Part shown: piece after piece, positions 55,277 through 64,000 of the stretch
Layout of the letters: the number at the start of each line of letters is the position of its first letter
Numbering within the stretch: the first letter of the stretch is position 1
From: Oceanicaulis sp. HTCC2633
GTDB taxonomy: Bacteria > Pseudomonadota > Alphaproteobacteria > Caulobacterales > Maricaulaceae
Reading direction: 5' to 3'
Length of the DNA stretch: 64,000 nucleotides
Assembly (NCBI RefSeq): GCF_000152745.1
Contig: NZ_CH672428.1
Span: 2,061,327 to 2,125,326, forward strand
Notes under the pieces: model-generated
What the model was told of the DNA's origin: nothing
Seen by the model: the letters and a program-made list of their open reading frames with translations, nothing else
The model's database searches: none
Made by a program: the position numbers and the translations under genes

Positions 55277-55546
55277 ATGTCGATTACGGCAGAACGTAAA
55301 GCCGAACTGATCAAAGAGTACGCCCGGGGCGAAAACGACACCGGGTCGGCTGAAGTGCAAGTGGCGGTGCTGACCGAGCGTATCGCGAACCTGACCGAGC
55401 ACTTCAAGACTCACAAGAAAGACAACCACTCTCGCCGTGGCCTGCTGAAGCTGGTCTCCCAGCGTCGGCGTCTTCTCGATTATCTCAAGAAAATCGATGA
55501 AGATCGCTACAAGGCGATTGTTCAAGCCTTGGGTCTGCGCCGCTAA
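55277..55546 (+). CDS. rpsO: 30S ribosomal protein S15
   Basis: Primary 16S-binding ribosomal protein (89 aa, standard length). It has the conserved [25 protein letters not shown] block and [22 protein letters not shown]. The following gap to pnp is 105 bp. In E. coli S15 represses its own translation; that cannot be judged here. Confidence 0.97.
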   Translation: MSITAERKAELIKEYARGENDTGSAEVQVAVLTERIANLTEHFKTHKKDNHSRRGLLKLVSQRRRLLDYLKKIDEDRYKAIVQALGLRR

Positions 55547-55651
55547 GCGCAATCCAGAGGGACGCCGGCCGCCAATGGGCGCGCCGGCGTTTCCTTATCC
55601 GGCGTTCGCAATCCGGCGACGCCGAATTACGACCGTACGAACGAGAGATAC

Positions 55652-57781
<2,130 letters not shown>

Positions 57782-57811
57782 TCCTCACCCCTCTGATCGC
57801 AAGATCAGAAG

Positions 57812-57844
57812 AAACCCCGCCGGAGCGATCCGGCGGGGTTTTTT
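57812..57844 (+). terminator. Terminator after pnp
   Basis: Thirteen-bp stem AAACCCCGCCGGA / TCCGGCGGGGTTT, GCGA loop, then a run of T. The same stem occurs at 62697-62726 with a different loop. Confidence 0.9.
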
Positions 57845-57989
57845 GTTTGTCTCTGGCGGCTCAGGTCAGCTCCATCGCCTGGGCAGGCTGCGCGTGTCCG
57901 CCTCCCTTACCAATCCGTCATTCTGCGGACAGGCAAAGCTCCGTTAAACTCCCTCCCGAATGCGAAAACGCAAGTCAGGGGAGGGCTTT

Positions 57990-60440
57990 ATGTCCACACT
58001 TATTCGCGCCGCTCTGGGCGGCGTTCTGGTGCTGAGCGTCAGCGCCGGAGCCGCCATGGCTCAGGACGGCTATCGCCTGCCGCCGCAGGATATCGTTGAT
58101 ATCGTTGACGCGCCGCCATCGCCCTTCACCACGCTGTCGCCGGACAAGCGCCATCTCTTGCTGCTGCATCGCGAAGGCTTGCCGCCGGTCTCCGAACTGG
58201 CGCGCCCGATGGAGCGCCTGGCGGGTCTGCGGCTGGATGCCGAGACCAATGGTCGTCACGGCCCGCGCTCGGTGGTCGGCCTGTCCGTGATCGATCTGGA
58301 TACGGGCGAAGAAACCGAGATCAGAACGCCTGAGGATGCGGGCCTGTCGGGCTTCACCTGGTCGCCGGACGGCTCCAAAGCCGCTTTCCTGGTCACCGAC
58401 GCAGACTCCATTGGCGTCTGGGTGGCGGACATGGCCACCGGTCGCGCCCGCGTGATCATCCCCGAGGGCGTCAACGCCGTCTTCTCGGCGCTCGACTGGA
58501 TGAATGACAACGAGACCCTTCTCGTGACCCTGGTGTCTGATGAGCGCGGCCCGCGCCCCGAGCGCGCCCGCGTGCCCGATGGCCCGGTGATCCAGCAGGC
58601 GAACGGCTATGAAGCGCCGGTGCGCACCTATCAGGATCTCCTGGGCGATGCCGAGGACGCCGCGCTGTTCGCCTGGCTGGCGGAAAGCCAGATCGTCTCC
58701 GTGGATGTGACCGCGCGTCGTCCGCGTCCGCGGCCCATTGGCGAGCCGGGGCTTTACTATTCGGTCGAACCGTCGCCGGGCGGGGAGTACCTGCTGATCG
58801 ACGAGCTGAACGCGCCCTTCTCCTATGACGTGCCGTGGTCGAGCTTTGCCGAGACCACCGAGGTCTGGACCATGGGTGGCGAGCTGGTCGCCGAAATCGC
58901 CGATCACCCCATAGCGGACGGCGTGCCGATTGGCGGCGTCATCACCGGTCGCCGCAATATCGAATGGCAGGCGTCCGCCGCTGCGCGCCTGATCTGGGCC
59001 GAAGCGCTCGATGGCGGTGATCCGCGAGTGGAGACCGATCAACGCGACAGCGTCTGGGCGCTCGATGCGCCGTTTGACGGCGAACCGGTCGAGATCGCCC
59101 GCTTCGAGGATCGCTATTACGGCACGACCTTCACCTCCGAAGGCCAGTTCGGCATGGCGGTGGAATATGACCGCGATACGCGCGAGGTTCGCAACTGGCT
59201 GATCGACTTTGCCCCGAACGGCGCCGAACCGCGCCTGTTCGAGGAGCGTTCCATCCAGAACAGCTATGCCGATCCCGGCTCGCCGCTGACCATCCGCAAC
59301 GGGTTCGGCCAGTCCGTCGCGGCTGTGATCGATGGCGCGATGTATTTCACCGGTGACGGCGCGAGCCCCGACGGGGACCGCCCCTTCCTCAACCGTGTGG
59401 ATTTCAACACCTTCGAGACCACCGAGCTGTGGCGCAATGCGGGCGAGAACTATGAGGAGGTCATCGACATCCTGTCTGATGACGGCGCGCGCTTCCTGAC
59501 CTCCTATGAGGACCCGGAAACCCCGCCGAACGTCTATCTGCGCGAGGGCGACGAGATGCGGGCGATCACCGCGTTCGAGAACCCCTATCCCCAGCTCAAC
59601 GCCATCCGCAAGGAGCTGATCACCTATGAGCGCGAGGATGGCGTGCCGCTGTCGGCCACCCTCTACCTGCCGGCGGATTACCAAGAGGGCGATAAACTCC
59701 CGCTTCTGATCTGGGCCTATCCGCTGGAGTACAATTCCGCCTCGGACGCGGGTCAGGTGCGCGGTTCGCAATACCGCTTCTCACGGGTGGCGGGCACCAG
59801 CCCCCGCTTCATGGTGACCCAGGGCTATGCGCTGCTGGAAGACGCCACCATGCCCATTGTCGGCGATGATCCGGAAACCGTGAATGACACCTTCGTGCAC
59901 CAGCTGGTGCTGTCGGCGGAAGCCGCAATCGCGGACAGTGTGGAGCGCGGCTATGGCGATGGCGAACGGGTCGCGATCGCGGGCCATTCCTATGGCGCGT
60001 TCATGACCGCACACCTGCTGGCGGGATCGGACCTGTTCCGCGCGGGCATCGCCCGCTCGGGCGCCTACAACCGCACCCTGACGCCGTTCGGCTTCCAGTC
60101 CGAGCGCCGCACCTATTGGGAAGCGCCGGAATCTTACTATCGGCTCTCGCCCTTCATGCACGCCAATGACATTGATGAGCCCATGCTCATGATCCATGGC
60201 CAGATGGACAACAATTCGGGCACCTATCCGATCCAGTCCGAGCGCATGTTCGCAGCGGTCAAGGGCAATGGCGGCACGGCCCGGCTCGTCATGCTGCCCT
60301 ATGAAAGCCATGGCTATCGGGCGCGCGAGAGCGTGCTGCACGTGCTTGCGGAATCCATCGACTGGCTGGATACGTATGTGAAGCCCGAAGAGCCGGTGGT
60401 CCCCCATGTGCCCGATCAGGGCGAACGCGAAGCGGAGTAG
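57990..60440 (+). CDS. S9-family (prolyl oligopeptidase) secreted peptidase
   Basis: Exported serine peptidase (816 aa). The signal peptide is MSTLIRAALGGVLVLSVSAGAAMAQ. A beta-propeller-like region of about 550 residues precedes the alpha/beta-hydrolase domain with the nucleophile in IAGHSYGAFMTAHLL, an acidic residue in LMIHGQMDNNSGTYP and His in LPYESHGYRARES. It is larger than many S9 enzymes but fits the dipeptidyl-peptidase-like group. The ATG at 57990 has GGGGAGG upstream. A hairpin follows the stop. Confidence 0.88.
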   Translation: MSTLIRAALGGVLVLSVSAGAAMAQDGYRLPPQDIVDIVDAPPSPFTTLSPDKRHLLLLHREGLPPVSELARPMERLAGLRLDAETNGRHGPRSVVGLSVIDLDTGEETEIRTPEDAGLSGFTWSPDGSKAAFLVTDADSIGVWVADMATGRARVIIPEGVNAVFSALDWMNDNETLLVTLVSDERGPRPERARVPDGPVIQQANGYEAPVRTYQDLLGDAEDAALFAWLAESQIVSVDVTARRPRPRPIGEPGLYYSVEPSPGGEYLLIDELNAPFSYDVPWSSFAETTEVWTMGGELVAEIADHPIADGVPIGGVITGRRNIEWQASAAARLIWAEALDGGDPRVETDQRDSVWALDAPFDGEPVEIARFEDRYYGTTFTSEGQFGMAVEYDRDTREVRNWLIDFAPNGAEPRLFEERSIQNSYADPGSPLTIRNGFGQSVAAVIDGAMYFTGDGASPDGDRPFLNRVDFNTFETTELWRNAGENYEEVIDILSDDGARFLTSYEDPETPPNVYLREGDEMRAITAFENPYPQLNAIRKELITYEREDGVPLSATLYLPADYQEGDKLPLLIWAYPLEYNSASDAGQVRGSQYRFSRVAGTSPRFMVTQGYALLEDATMPIVGDDPETVNDTFVHQLVLSAEAAIADSVERGYGDGERVAIAGHSYGAFMTAHLLAGSDLFRAGIARSGAYNRTLTPFGFQSERRTYWEAPESYYRLSPFMHANDIDEPMLMIHGQMDNNSGTYPIQSERMFAAVKGNGGTARLVMLPYESHGYRARESVLHVLAESIDWLDTYVKPEEPVVPHVPDQGEREAE

Positions 60441-60463
60441 GCGCTTCAGCTCCCCACAAACAG

Positions 60464-60494
60464 CGCCCCGTCGGGTCCTCCGGCGGGGCGTTGT
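60464..60494 (+). terminator. Probable terminator after the S9 peptidase
   Basis: Eleven-bp stem CGCCCCGTCGG / CCGGCGGGGCG (one G-U pair) with GTCCT loop; the trailing sequence TTGTG is only weakly T-rich. Confidence 0.6.
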
Positions 60495-60574
60495 GCATGG
60501 TACGCATGCTTCAAACGCTATTAACGAGAACGGATTTCACATTCGGCTTCAGACCCATGTCGTGAGGAGCCAGG

Positions 60575-62677
60575 ATGCGGAATCTGCTTGGAAGCTCACT
60601 TGAAAAACAGGCGCTTGAACAGGCGATCGACGCCGTCGTCACCATTGACCCGAACAACAGGATCATCTTCTTCAACGCCGCCGCCGAGCAACTCTGGGGG
60701 CTCAAGCGTTCGGAAGTCATGGGCCAGAACGTCAAGATTCTGGTGCCGCCCCATTTGCAGGCGGGTCATGACGGGCTGATCAACGCCAACCGGCAGGGCG
60801 CCAAGGACAAGATCGTCGGCACTTCGCGCGATATCGAGCTTGAACGCCGTGACGGCGTGAAACTCTGGGTCAATCTGGCGCTGTCGCGGGTGAAAAGCGG
60901 CTCGAAGGTCTATTACACGGCTTTCGTGAAGGATGTGAGCGCCGAGCGCGAAGCGCGCGAGACGACACGCCAGATCCTGGACCAGGCGCTGGACGCCGTC
61001 GTCTCCATCAACGACCAGAACATCATCACCTATTTCAATCGCTCCGCCGAGCAGTTGTGGGGTTATGAGGCGGACGAGGTGGTCGGCCAGAACGTCAAGA
61101 TGCTGGTGCCCCGGGAGTTCCGCGCCAATCACGACACCTTCGTCAACGCCAACCGCACGACCGGCCAGGACAAGATCGTGGGGACGTCCCGCGATGTGGA
61201 GATCGAGCGCAAGGATGGCGAGCGGATCTGGGCGAACCTGTCACTCTCCAAGGTGCGCGCCGGCGAGAAGATCTTCTACACCGCCTTCGTCAAGGACATC
61301 ACCGAACAGCGTCGCAGCCGGGAGACCATCACCCAGACCCTGTCCCAGGCGCTCGACCCCGTGGTCACCATCAATGCGCGCAATGAAGTCACCTTCTTCA
61401 ACGCCGCGGCGGAACGCTTCTGGGGGTACAGGGCCGAGCAGGTGCTGGGTCAGAACGTGAAGATGCTCGTCCCGTCCGAAATCCGGGACAAGCACGATGA
61501 TTATGTGAACGCCAACCGGACCACGGGGGTGGACAAGATTGTCGGGCGCTCGCGCGAGGTGCTGGTGGAGCGCGCGGACGGCCAGCGCGTCTGGGGCTCG
61601 CTGTCGCTGTCCAAGATCCGCGTTGATGGCGAGGTGTCCTACACCGCCTTCGTCAAGGATGTGGACGCGGAGGTCCGCAATCGCGAGCAGTTCAAGCTCT
61701 TGTCCCTGGTGGCCGACGAGACGGACAATCTCGTCATCATCACCGATGCCCAGGGCCTGATCGAATACGTCAATCCGGGCTTTGAAAAGCTGACCGGCTA
61801 TACGTCCGAAGAGGTGATGGGCCGCAAGCCGGGCGAGTTCCTTCAGGGGCCTGAGACCAGCGCGGAGACCCGCGCCAAGATCCGCCAGCAACTGCATGCG
61901 GGCGCGCCCTTCTATGACGAGATCCTGAACTACACCAAGTCGGGCGAGCCCTACTGGATCTCCATGTCGATCAACCCGGTGCGCAACGACGCCGGAGAGC
62001 TTGTCCGCTTCATCTCCGTTCAGGCCAACATCACTGACGTCAAGCTCAAGGCCAAGGAGTTCGAGACCCGCATGGCCGCGATCACCGAATCCAATGTCGT
62101 GCTGGAATGGGCGGCGGATGGCGCGCTCACGCAGGGCAATGACAAGCTCAATCAGGTGATGGAGCGGATCGGTCTCAAGGACCGCAAGACGATGTCGCTG
62201 GACGCTCTGTTCACGTCTGAACAGGTCGAGCAGATGAAGCGCGGCCAGACCGTGACCGATGAGATCATGGTGAAGGGGGAGCGGGATACCGCCTGGCTCT
62301 CGGGCGCGGTCCAGGTATTGCTGGGCTTTGGCGGACGGGTGGAGCGCTTCACCATGTACGCCACCGATTCCACGGCCCAGAGAAAGGCCAGCGCCGAGAC
62401 CCGGACGATTGTCAGCGGCGTGCTCGAACAGGTCAGCAAGATGGCGGAAAGCCTGCGCGACATTTCCGAACAGACCAATCTTCTCTCGCTGAACGCCAGC
62501 ATCGAGGCGGCGCGTGCGGGTCAGCATGGCGCGGGCTTCGCCGTGGTCGCGACCGAGGTGCGGGAGCTGGCGGACCGCTCGTCCAAGTCGACAGACGAGA
62601 TCGCGCGCGTGGTGGTCTCCACCCAGGCCAAGCTCACCGAGCTGGAGCAGGGCAAGGGGCTGGACAAGGCGTCCTGA
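60575..62677 (+). CDS. Soluble multi-PAS chemoreceptor-like sensor
   Basis: A 700-residue cytosolic protein without membrane helices. Three near-repeats with a 121-residue period (about 18-122, 138-242, 259-363) are PAS domains, each with GQNVK-LVP and a His-Asp followed 20 residues later by Arg (H65/R85, H186/R206, H307/R327), the spacing of the haem ligand His200 and Arg220 in FixL. PAS4 (about 375-490) is LOV-like ([10 protein letters not shown]) but lacks the photoactive Cys. A degenerate PAS-like stretch precedes a short MCP tip, [27 protein letters not shown] supports the start. Gas or redox sensing is inferred. Confidence 0.82.
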   Translation: MRNLLGSSLEKQALEQAIDAVVTIDPNNRIIFFNAAAEQLWGLKRSEVMGQNVKILVPPHLQAGHDGLINANRQGAKDKIVGTSRDIELERRDGVKLWVNLALSRVKSGSKVYYTAFVKDVSAEREARETTRQILDQALDAVVSINDQNIITYFNRSAEQLWGYEADEVVGQNVKMLVPREFRANHDTFVNANRTTGQDKIVGTSRDVEIERKDGERIWANLSLSKVRAGEKIFYTAFVKDITEQRRSRETITQTLSQALDPVVTINARNEVTFFNAAAERFWGYRAEQVLGQNVKMLVPSEIRDKHDDYVNANRTTGVDKIVGRSREVLVERADGQRVWGSLSLSKIRVDGEVSYTAFVKDVDAEVRNREQFKLLSLVADETDNLVIITDAQGLIEYVNPGFEKLTGYTSEEVMGRKPGEFLQGPETSAETRAKIRQQLHAGAPFYDEILNYTKSGEPYWISMSINPVRNDAGELVRFISVQANITDVKLKAKEFETRMAAITESNVVLEWAADGALTQGNDKLNQVMERIGLKDRKTMSLDALFTSEQVEQMKRGQTVTDEIMVKGERDTAWLSGAVQVLLGFGGRVERFTMYATDSTAQRKASAETRTIVSGVLEQVSKMAESLRDISEQTNLLSLNASIEAARAGQHGAGFAVVATEVRELADRSSKSTDEIARVVVSTQAKLTELEQGKGLDKAS

Positions 62678-62696
62678 TCGCCTGCTCGCAAACAGA

Positions 62697-62726
62697 AAAC
62701 CCCGCCGGATCGCTCCGGCGGGGTTT
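62697..62726. terminator. Bidirectional terminator
   Basis: Stem AAACCCCGCCGGA / TCCGGCGGGGTTT with TCGC loop between the sensor gene and the convergent barrel gene. The arms are identical to those after pnp. Confidence 0.85.
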
Positions 62727-62747
62727 GTCTTGCGCGGCTGTGAGCGC

Positions 62748-64000
62748 CTAGAAGCTCGCCTGGACCCCCAGGGTGAACACATTGGTGCTCGCATCGCTTT
62801 CCGACCAGCTCTCGCCCGTGGGCAGATTGCCGCCGGACAGGAAGTTGAGCGGCACCCAGCCTTCGGTCCGGATCAGCTCGCCGAAGAGATTGACCGACGG
62901 GCTGATGAAATAGGATCCGCCCAGAACCCACTGGTCCTGCTTTTCCCAGGGCGCGCCGTCATCGCCGGACACAAAGCGGCTGAATTCGAACGACACCGCG
63001 AAGTCCTCGGTCGCGTTGAGGTCAAACCAGTAGCGACCGCCCAGGGTGAAGGCGCTCGGCGCCACGGCTTCGAACGCAGAGTAGATCGGCACCGGCGAGG
63101 CCGTGCCCGGCCAGTCCTCGGTGGTCGCCGCATACTCGCCCAGCAGTTCGAGCCGGCCCAGATCCGCCTGGGCATAGACGGCCCAGCCCGGATTGTTGTC
63201 GTCGCACGGATTGAAGTGGAAGACCGGATAGGCCTGGCAATAGGCGGTGGCCTCGGTATAGCTCGCGCCCGCCATCAGGGTGCGGCCCTCGGCCAAAGCG
63301 GCGGTGTAGTTCACGTCCACCGCGAAATTGTTCACCCGGCTGGGGACATTGGTGTCCTCGACCGGAGCGTTGTGGGCGCGGAATTGCGAGCCGCCCTGGA
63401 TCGCCATGGCGCGCACGTGCAGGCCATTGTTGTAATAGCCGACCATGCCGCCCGTCGCGAGACCGGCGAAGGCGTGCCAGTTGGTGGAGTTGGTGAACGG
63501 GCTGACGGTGTCGTTCAGGCCGAAGGGCGTGTCCATCTTGCCGATGGCGGCGTACCAGGGGGTGCGCTCGAGATCGCCGAACAGCACGAAGGCGCGGCGC
63601 AGCTGGATCTGGTTGCGGTTGAGATCGGTCAGCGTGCCCGACCCGAAGCTCTGCTCGGGATCGTAGAGCATTTCCGAATACAGCGTGATGGAGTCCGTCA
63701 TCCGGCCGGTCACGGCCAGCTGGGCGGAGTGCACCACGAATTCCGACACCGTCTCGCCGATCTGGTTGGCCGAGGTCGGGTGCCGCATCAGCCAGCCGAA
63801 CTTGGTGTTGGAATTGCTTTCCTGATAGTTCGCCAGCGCAGTGACATCCCCGCTGAGGGTGACGCGGCGATCGAGCTCGCCATTGCGCGCGGCGTTCAGG
63901 ATGGTCAGCGGGCGGGTGTTCACGCCTTCGGCGTGATCAAGCACCTGATAGCCGTATTCAGGGCTGATCCCGACCAGATTCTGATGGAAGTCATCGCCAT
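62748..64000 (-). CDS. Outer-membrane beta-barrel protein, 5' truncated
   Basis: The frame is open to the right edge, so the N-terminus is outside the window; at least 416 residues are visible. It has alternating strands such as LRRAFVLFGDLERTPWYAAIGKMDTPFG, HVRAMAIQGGSQFRAHN and GGRYWFDLNATEDFAVSFEFSRF, and ends VFTLGVQASF with terminal Phe, as in outer-membrane porins. A Cys pair (YCQAYPVFHFNPCDD) may form a disulfide. Transport substrate is unknown. It converges on the sensor gene over a shared terminator. Confidence 0.75.
   Translation of the reverse strand, partial: GDDFHQNLVGISPEYGYQVLDHAEGVNTRPLTILNAARNGELDRRVTLSGDVTALANYQESNSNTKFGWLMRHPTSANQIGETVSEFVVHSAQLAVTGRMTDSITLYSEMLYDPEQSFGSGTLTDLNRNQIQLRRAFVLFGDLERTPWYAAIGKMDTPFGLNDTVSPFTNSTNWHAFAGLATGGMVGYYNNGLHVRAMAIQGGSQFRAHNAPVEDTNVPSRVNNFAVDVNYTAALAEGRTLMAGASYTEATAYCQAYPVFHFNPCDDNNPGWAVYAQADLGRLELLGEYAATTEDWPGTASPVPIYSAFEAVAPSAFTLGGRYWFDLNATEDFAVSFEFSRFVSGDDGAPWEKQDQWVLGGSYFISPSVNLFGELIRTEGWVPLNFLSGGNLPTGESWSESDASTNVFTLGVQASF

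Overview
The window is a stretch of alphaproteobacterial chromosome spanning the probable replication origin. It is GC-rich and gene-dense. Gene order matches the Caulobacter/Rickettsia-type origin cluster: secB-dnaQ-coaE-aroE-maf-ppsR, then the origin, then hemE-hemH-hemJ-rho and mnmE-mnmG-rsmG-parA-parB-holA-lptE. The response regulator resembles CenR, one protein resembles NtrZ, and the small protein upstream of mnmE belongs to a family seen in Caulobacter relatives. A stalked or dimorphic marine alphaproteobacterium (Caulobacterales/Maricaulales, an Oceanicaulis- or Maricaulis-like genome) is the best guess. That placement is inference, since no rRNA is present.

Layout. (1) 1-4304: leftward housekeeping genes (timA-like fragment, dnaQ, coaE, aroE, maf, ppsR) with secB rightward. 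(2) 4305-4797: intergenic origin with DnaA boxes and a CtrA-type half site; genes diverge from it. (3) 4798-10207: haem synthesis (hemE, hemH, hemJ), rho, a GST and an RDD membrane protein. (4) 10204-11845: a GDPD lipoprotein and a dienelactone hydrolase, leftward. (5) 11958-17952: the mnmE-mnmG-rsmG-parA-parB cluster with three perfect parS sites inside coding sequence. (6) 18061-24010: holA, lptE, a DUF3576 lipoprotein, a porin-like protein, an NtrZ-like protein, a ThiE/TenI protein, a YggS protein and an L,D-transpeptidase. (7) 24336-32015: cenR, an AT-rich structured intergenic region, xthA, a GGDEF-EAL protein, a PfkB kinase, an ATP-grasp protein and unknowns. (8) 32087-38564: stress protein, Nfu, nitroreductase, tsaB-rimI, fur, miaB-phoH-ybeY. 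(9) 38567-57781: corC-lnt-HTH-metK-trmB, then rimP-nusA-ylxR-infB and rbfA-truB-rpsO-pnp, the last two split by a dioxygenase/TetR pair, TrkH and a DUF606 protein. (10) 57990-64000: an S9 peptidase, a multi-PAS chemoreceptor-like protein and a truncated outer-membrane barrel.

How the parts fit. The origin and parS/ParAB supply replication initiation and segregation about 8-11 kb apart. The cluster beside them handles tRNA and rRNA modification. The second half is a translation/transcription block (nusA, infB, rbfA, truB, rpsO, pnp) with a leader terminator that could act as an attenuator. No CRISPR array, prophage, insertion sequence, tRNA or rRNA gene was seen. The most unusual items are: three FixL-like PAS domains in a soluble chemoreceptor-like protein; parS sites that encode the same VSRET peptide in three consecutive genes; a multi-hairpin AT-rich region after cenR; four convergent gene pairs whose stop codons share one CTAG; and an operator-like palindrome covering the metK ribosome binding site. 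I do not see a clear undescribed multi-gene system.
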